A DNA stretch of 64,000 nt from Dipteris shenzhenensis. Its lineage: Eukaryota; Polypodiophyta; Polypodiopsida; Gleicheniales. Numbering within the stretch: position 1 is the stretch's first letter; every line of letters starts with the position of its first letter. The position numbers were made by a program, and so were the translations under genes. Positions 62,090-64,000 of this stretch are shown one piece after another. Under the pieces are notes generated by a model. That model was not told the origin of the DNA. It was given only the letters and a program-made list of their open reading frames with translations, and ran no database searches. The DNA is taken from assembly GCA_047967505.1 (NCBI GenBank), contig CM106541.1; one strand, written 5' to 3'.

Positions 62090-62745
62090 TGATCCATCAC
62101 ACACATACTTAATTGACTGATGATCAGTCAATACAAGGAACTTCGACCATACAAGTAGTGTCTCCAAACCTTAAGAGCATACACTACAGCATAAAGTTCC
62201 TTCTCGAGTGTGGGCCAATGATATTCAGTGTCGTCTAGCTTCTTACTCTCGAAAGCTATAGGTCTGCCCTCTTGGAATAAAGCTGCCCCAATCGCATAGT
62301 TGCTTGCATCGGCCTCTAAAACATAAGGCCGGGTAGGATCGAGTAATGCAAGAACGGGTGCTTCCTTGATAGAAAACTTCAAGGTTTCAAAAGCCTTGTT
62401 CATTGCATCATTCCAAGAGATCGGCTGGGTAGACCTGCGTCCACGACCTTTCAATATGTTGGTCAAGGGTGCCATGATACGTGAATAATCACGCACAGAC
62501 TTCCGAAGAAATACCGTAAATCCTACGAAAGAACGAAGTTGTTTCACAGTCTGAGGGATAGGCCATTCTAAAACCTTCTGGATACGATCCAGATCAATGC
62601 TAATACCTTCAGAAGAAATCTTGTGTCCTAAGTAAATGATCTCCTTCATAAAGAAGTCACATTTACTCATCTTGGCATAAAGCTTATGCTGTCTTAGAAC
62701 GACTAAGACAACCCGGAGGTGTCCTATGTGATCCTCAAGCGTTTT
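62090..62745 (-). pseudogene. Ty3/gypsy RT-RNase H remnant
   Basis: On the minus strand a 180-residue open segment (62670-62128) plus flanks encodes the end of RT (LRQHKLYAKMSKCDFF, YLGHKISSEGI, LRSFVGF) and RNase H (EADASNYAIGAALFQ, GRPIAFESKKL, ELYAVVYALKVWRHYL). Motifs are well conserved and the catalytic Asp of RNase H is present. The rest of the element is absent, with no LTR or integrase alongside. Confidence 0.88.
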
Positions 62746-63760
62746 ACTATACTTTGATCTAATTTGTAAGCCTACACAACCATAAATAGATGTACATGTT
62801 GCTTAGAAACCTCTTTGAGGTACTTGCTACACAATGACCTTTTAGTCTTTGATGTAGATGCCACCTATTGACCTCTCTAGTTATTTATTCACTACTTAAG
62901 AGGGAATCTTTTTTGGAGAACATCATTGGAAAAAGAAAAAATGAAATGCCATACCTTTTGATATAGTCTTAGAAATCAATATTGTGATAGACTCTCCTTA
63001 ATAAGGGAATCATGTGATTGCATGGTGACTATGTAACTAGTGGAGAAAATATTGCTTGACTGTCTTGGACTTATGTTAGCTTATCTTTCAAACAAGGCAA
63101 TATGCCCTTCAAAATAGAATCTTGTTTCTCTTCTCAAATGCCTTTCTTTGTTTGTTAAATCATATAACCCTTATAACAAAGTATTATGCCATACTCTGCT
63201 CATAGAATAAAATAAAGAATGATCATAGTATTATGCCACTTTGCTCATACTATTATGCCATACTCTACACATGCAATAAAATAAAGAATGATCAAAGCAC
63301 AAGGGCTAGAGATTTATTGAGCAATTCATGACCACCAATTTTAATGAAAAAAATGATGTCCAACATATAGTGAACCATTTGGTCATCTCAATACACACTA
63401 AACCAATGCTATAGATGCTTTTTTGCTTCAAGAAGAGCAAAAAATGCCACGTTAAATGGACTGGTGGCAGCTTACATGCTTGTAATTAAGATCACCATAA
63501 AGTTGCTAAGTTTCGTACTTGCTTCAACATTCCTAGTAACGACATAATTGAAATCGAGAGCTGAGTAGCTTCTTGCTGAGCTTTTGCTCTCTCCAGAAGC
63601 TTCTGCAGCCTCTTAAAATATCAGGGCAGGCTACTCTTATAAATACCATAGTAGGGCAGAGGAGGAGGAAGGTGTGTGAAAATGCTTTCCACAAAATAGG
63701 AGAAGTGGGAGAGAGGGGAGGGAGAGGGGGAAGGAGGGAGAGGGAGAGGCGAGGGATGAG
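62746..63760. other. Unassigned sequence
   Basis: No gene is recognised. A short duplication containing TATTATGCCATACTCT and AATAAAATAAAGAATGATCA occurs around 63182-63296. Confidence 0.35.
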
Positions 63761-63766
63761 TGGAGG

Positions 63767-63767
<1 letters not shown>

Positions 63768-63814
<47 letters not shown>
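63768..63814. repeat. (GA)n microsatellite
   Basis: About 22 GA units stand in a purine-rich region (63700-63880). Confidence 0.95.
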
Positions 63815-63816
<2 letters not shown>

Positions 63817-64000
63817 GCTGGGATAGAGCGGAGGGGGAGAGCATAGGCTGAGGATTGGGATAGAGTGGAGGGAGGGCAAATCGAAGGGAGGTCAAATTAA
63901 TAAATACGGATGAATAGGTTAATTGGTGATTAATCAACACAAATGAATAGGTTAATGTGAGTCGAGGAGGGTGAGGGAGCGAGAGGAGAAATTAATTAAT

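Overview
The window is nuclear DNA from a land plant with a large, repeat-rich genome. The only confident host gene is a spliced importin-beta of the plant SAD2/importin-7/8 type. Ty1/copia and Ty3/gypsy LTR retrotransposons surround it at several stages of decay, with long AT- and CT-rich microsatellites and much unrecognisable intergenic sequence. A fern, gymnosperm or other large-genome plant fits best; the species cannot be read from the sequence.

Layout. (1) 1-5218: a plus-strand copia element, with leader, gag-pol broken by three frameshifts, polypurine tract and truncated 3' LTR. (2) 5219-8881: a second, antisense copia element truncated in integrase, with a repeat-rich leader, primer-binding site and 283-bp LTR. 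(3) 8882-11490: mostly unassigned, with a degenerate L1-type ORF1-like stretch. (4) About 11.49-15.50 kb: a third, antisense copia element carrying a 0.5-kb insertion at the reverse transcriptase YVDD box and two very recent tandem duplications. (5) 15497-21467: an antisense gypsy element whose integrase end is split by a second, internally deleted gypsy element (16244-19447) flanked by TTCATG duplications. (6) 21468 to about 22080: the end of a copia LTR, primer-binding site and leader. (7) 22137-30205: thirteen in-frame importin exons on the minus strand, encoding the first 587 residues, with a degenerate copia piece in intron 3. (8) 30420-32300: a 120-130 bp tandem repeat array just upstream of the importin start. 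(9) 32.3-64 kb: gene-poor sequence with minisatellites, a 1.7-kb CT/AT low-complexity block (41.3-43.0 kb), a 0.4-0.5 kb direct-repeat pair, an unrecognised minus-strand coding-like region (50.75-54.47 kb) and three gypsy remnants (55.4, 57.5 and 62.1 kb).

The first 587 importin codons read cleanly across GT-AG introns, so that part looks maintained. The last ~450 residues expected of the family are not visible. The donor after exon 13 is intact and leads straight into retrotransposon sequence. Either intron 13 is over 22 kb and packed with nested elements, or the gene has been cut off. I found no tRNA, rRNA or CRISPR, and no convincing new molecular system; the most informative structures are the nested insertions and recent duplications.
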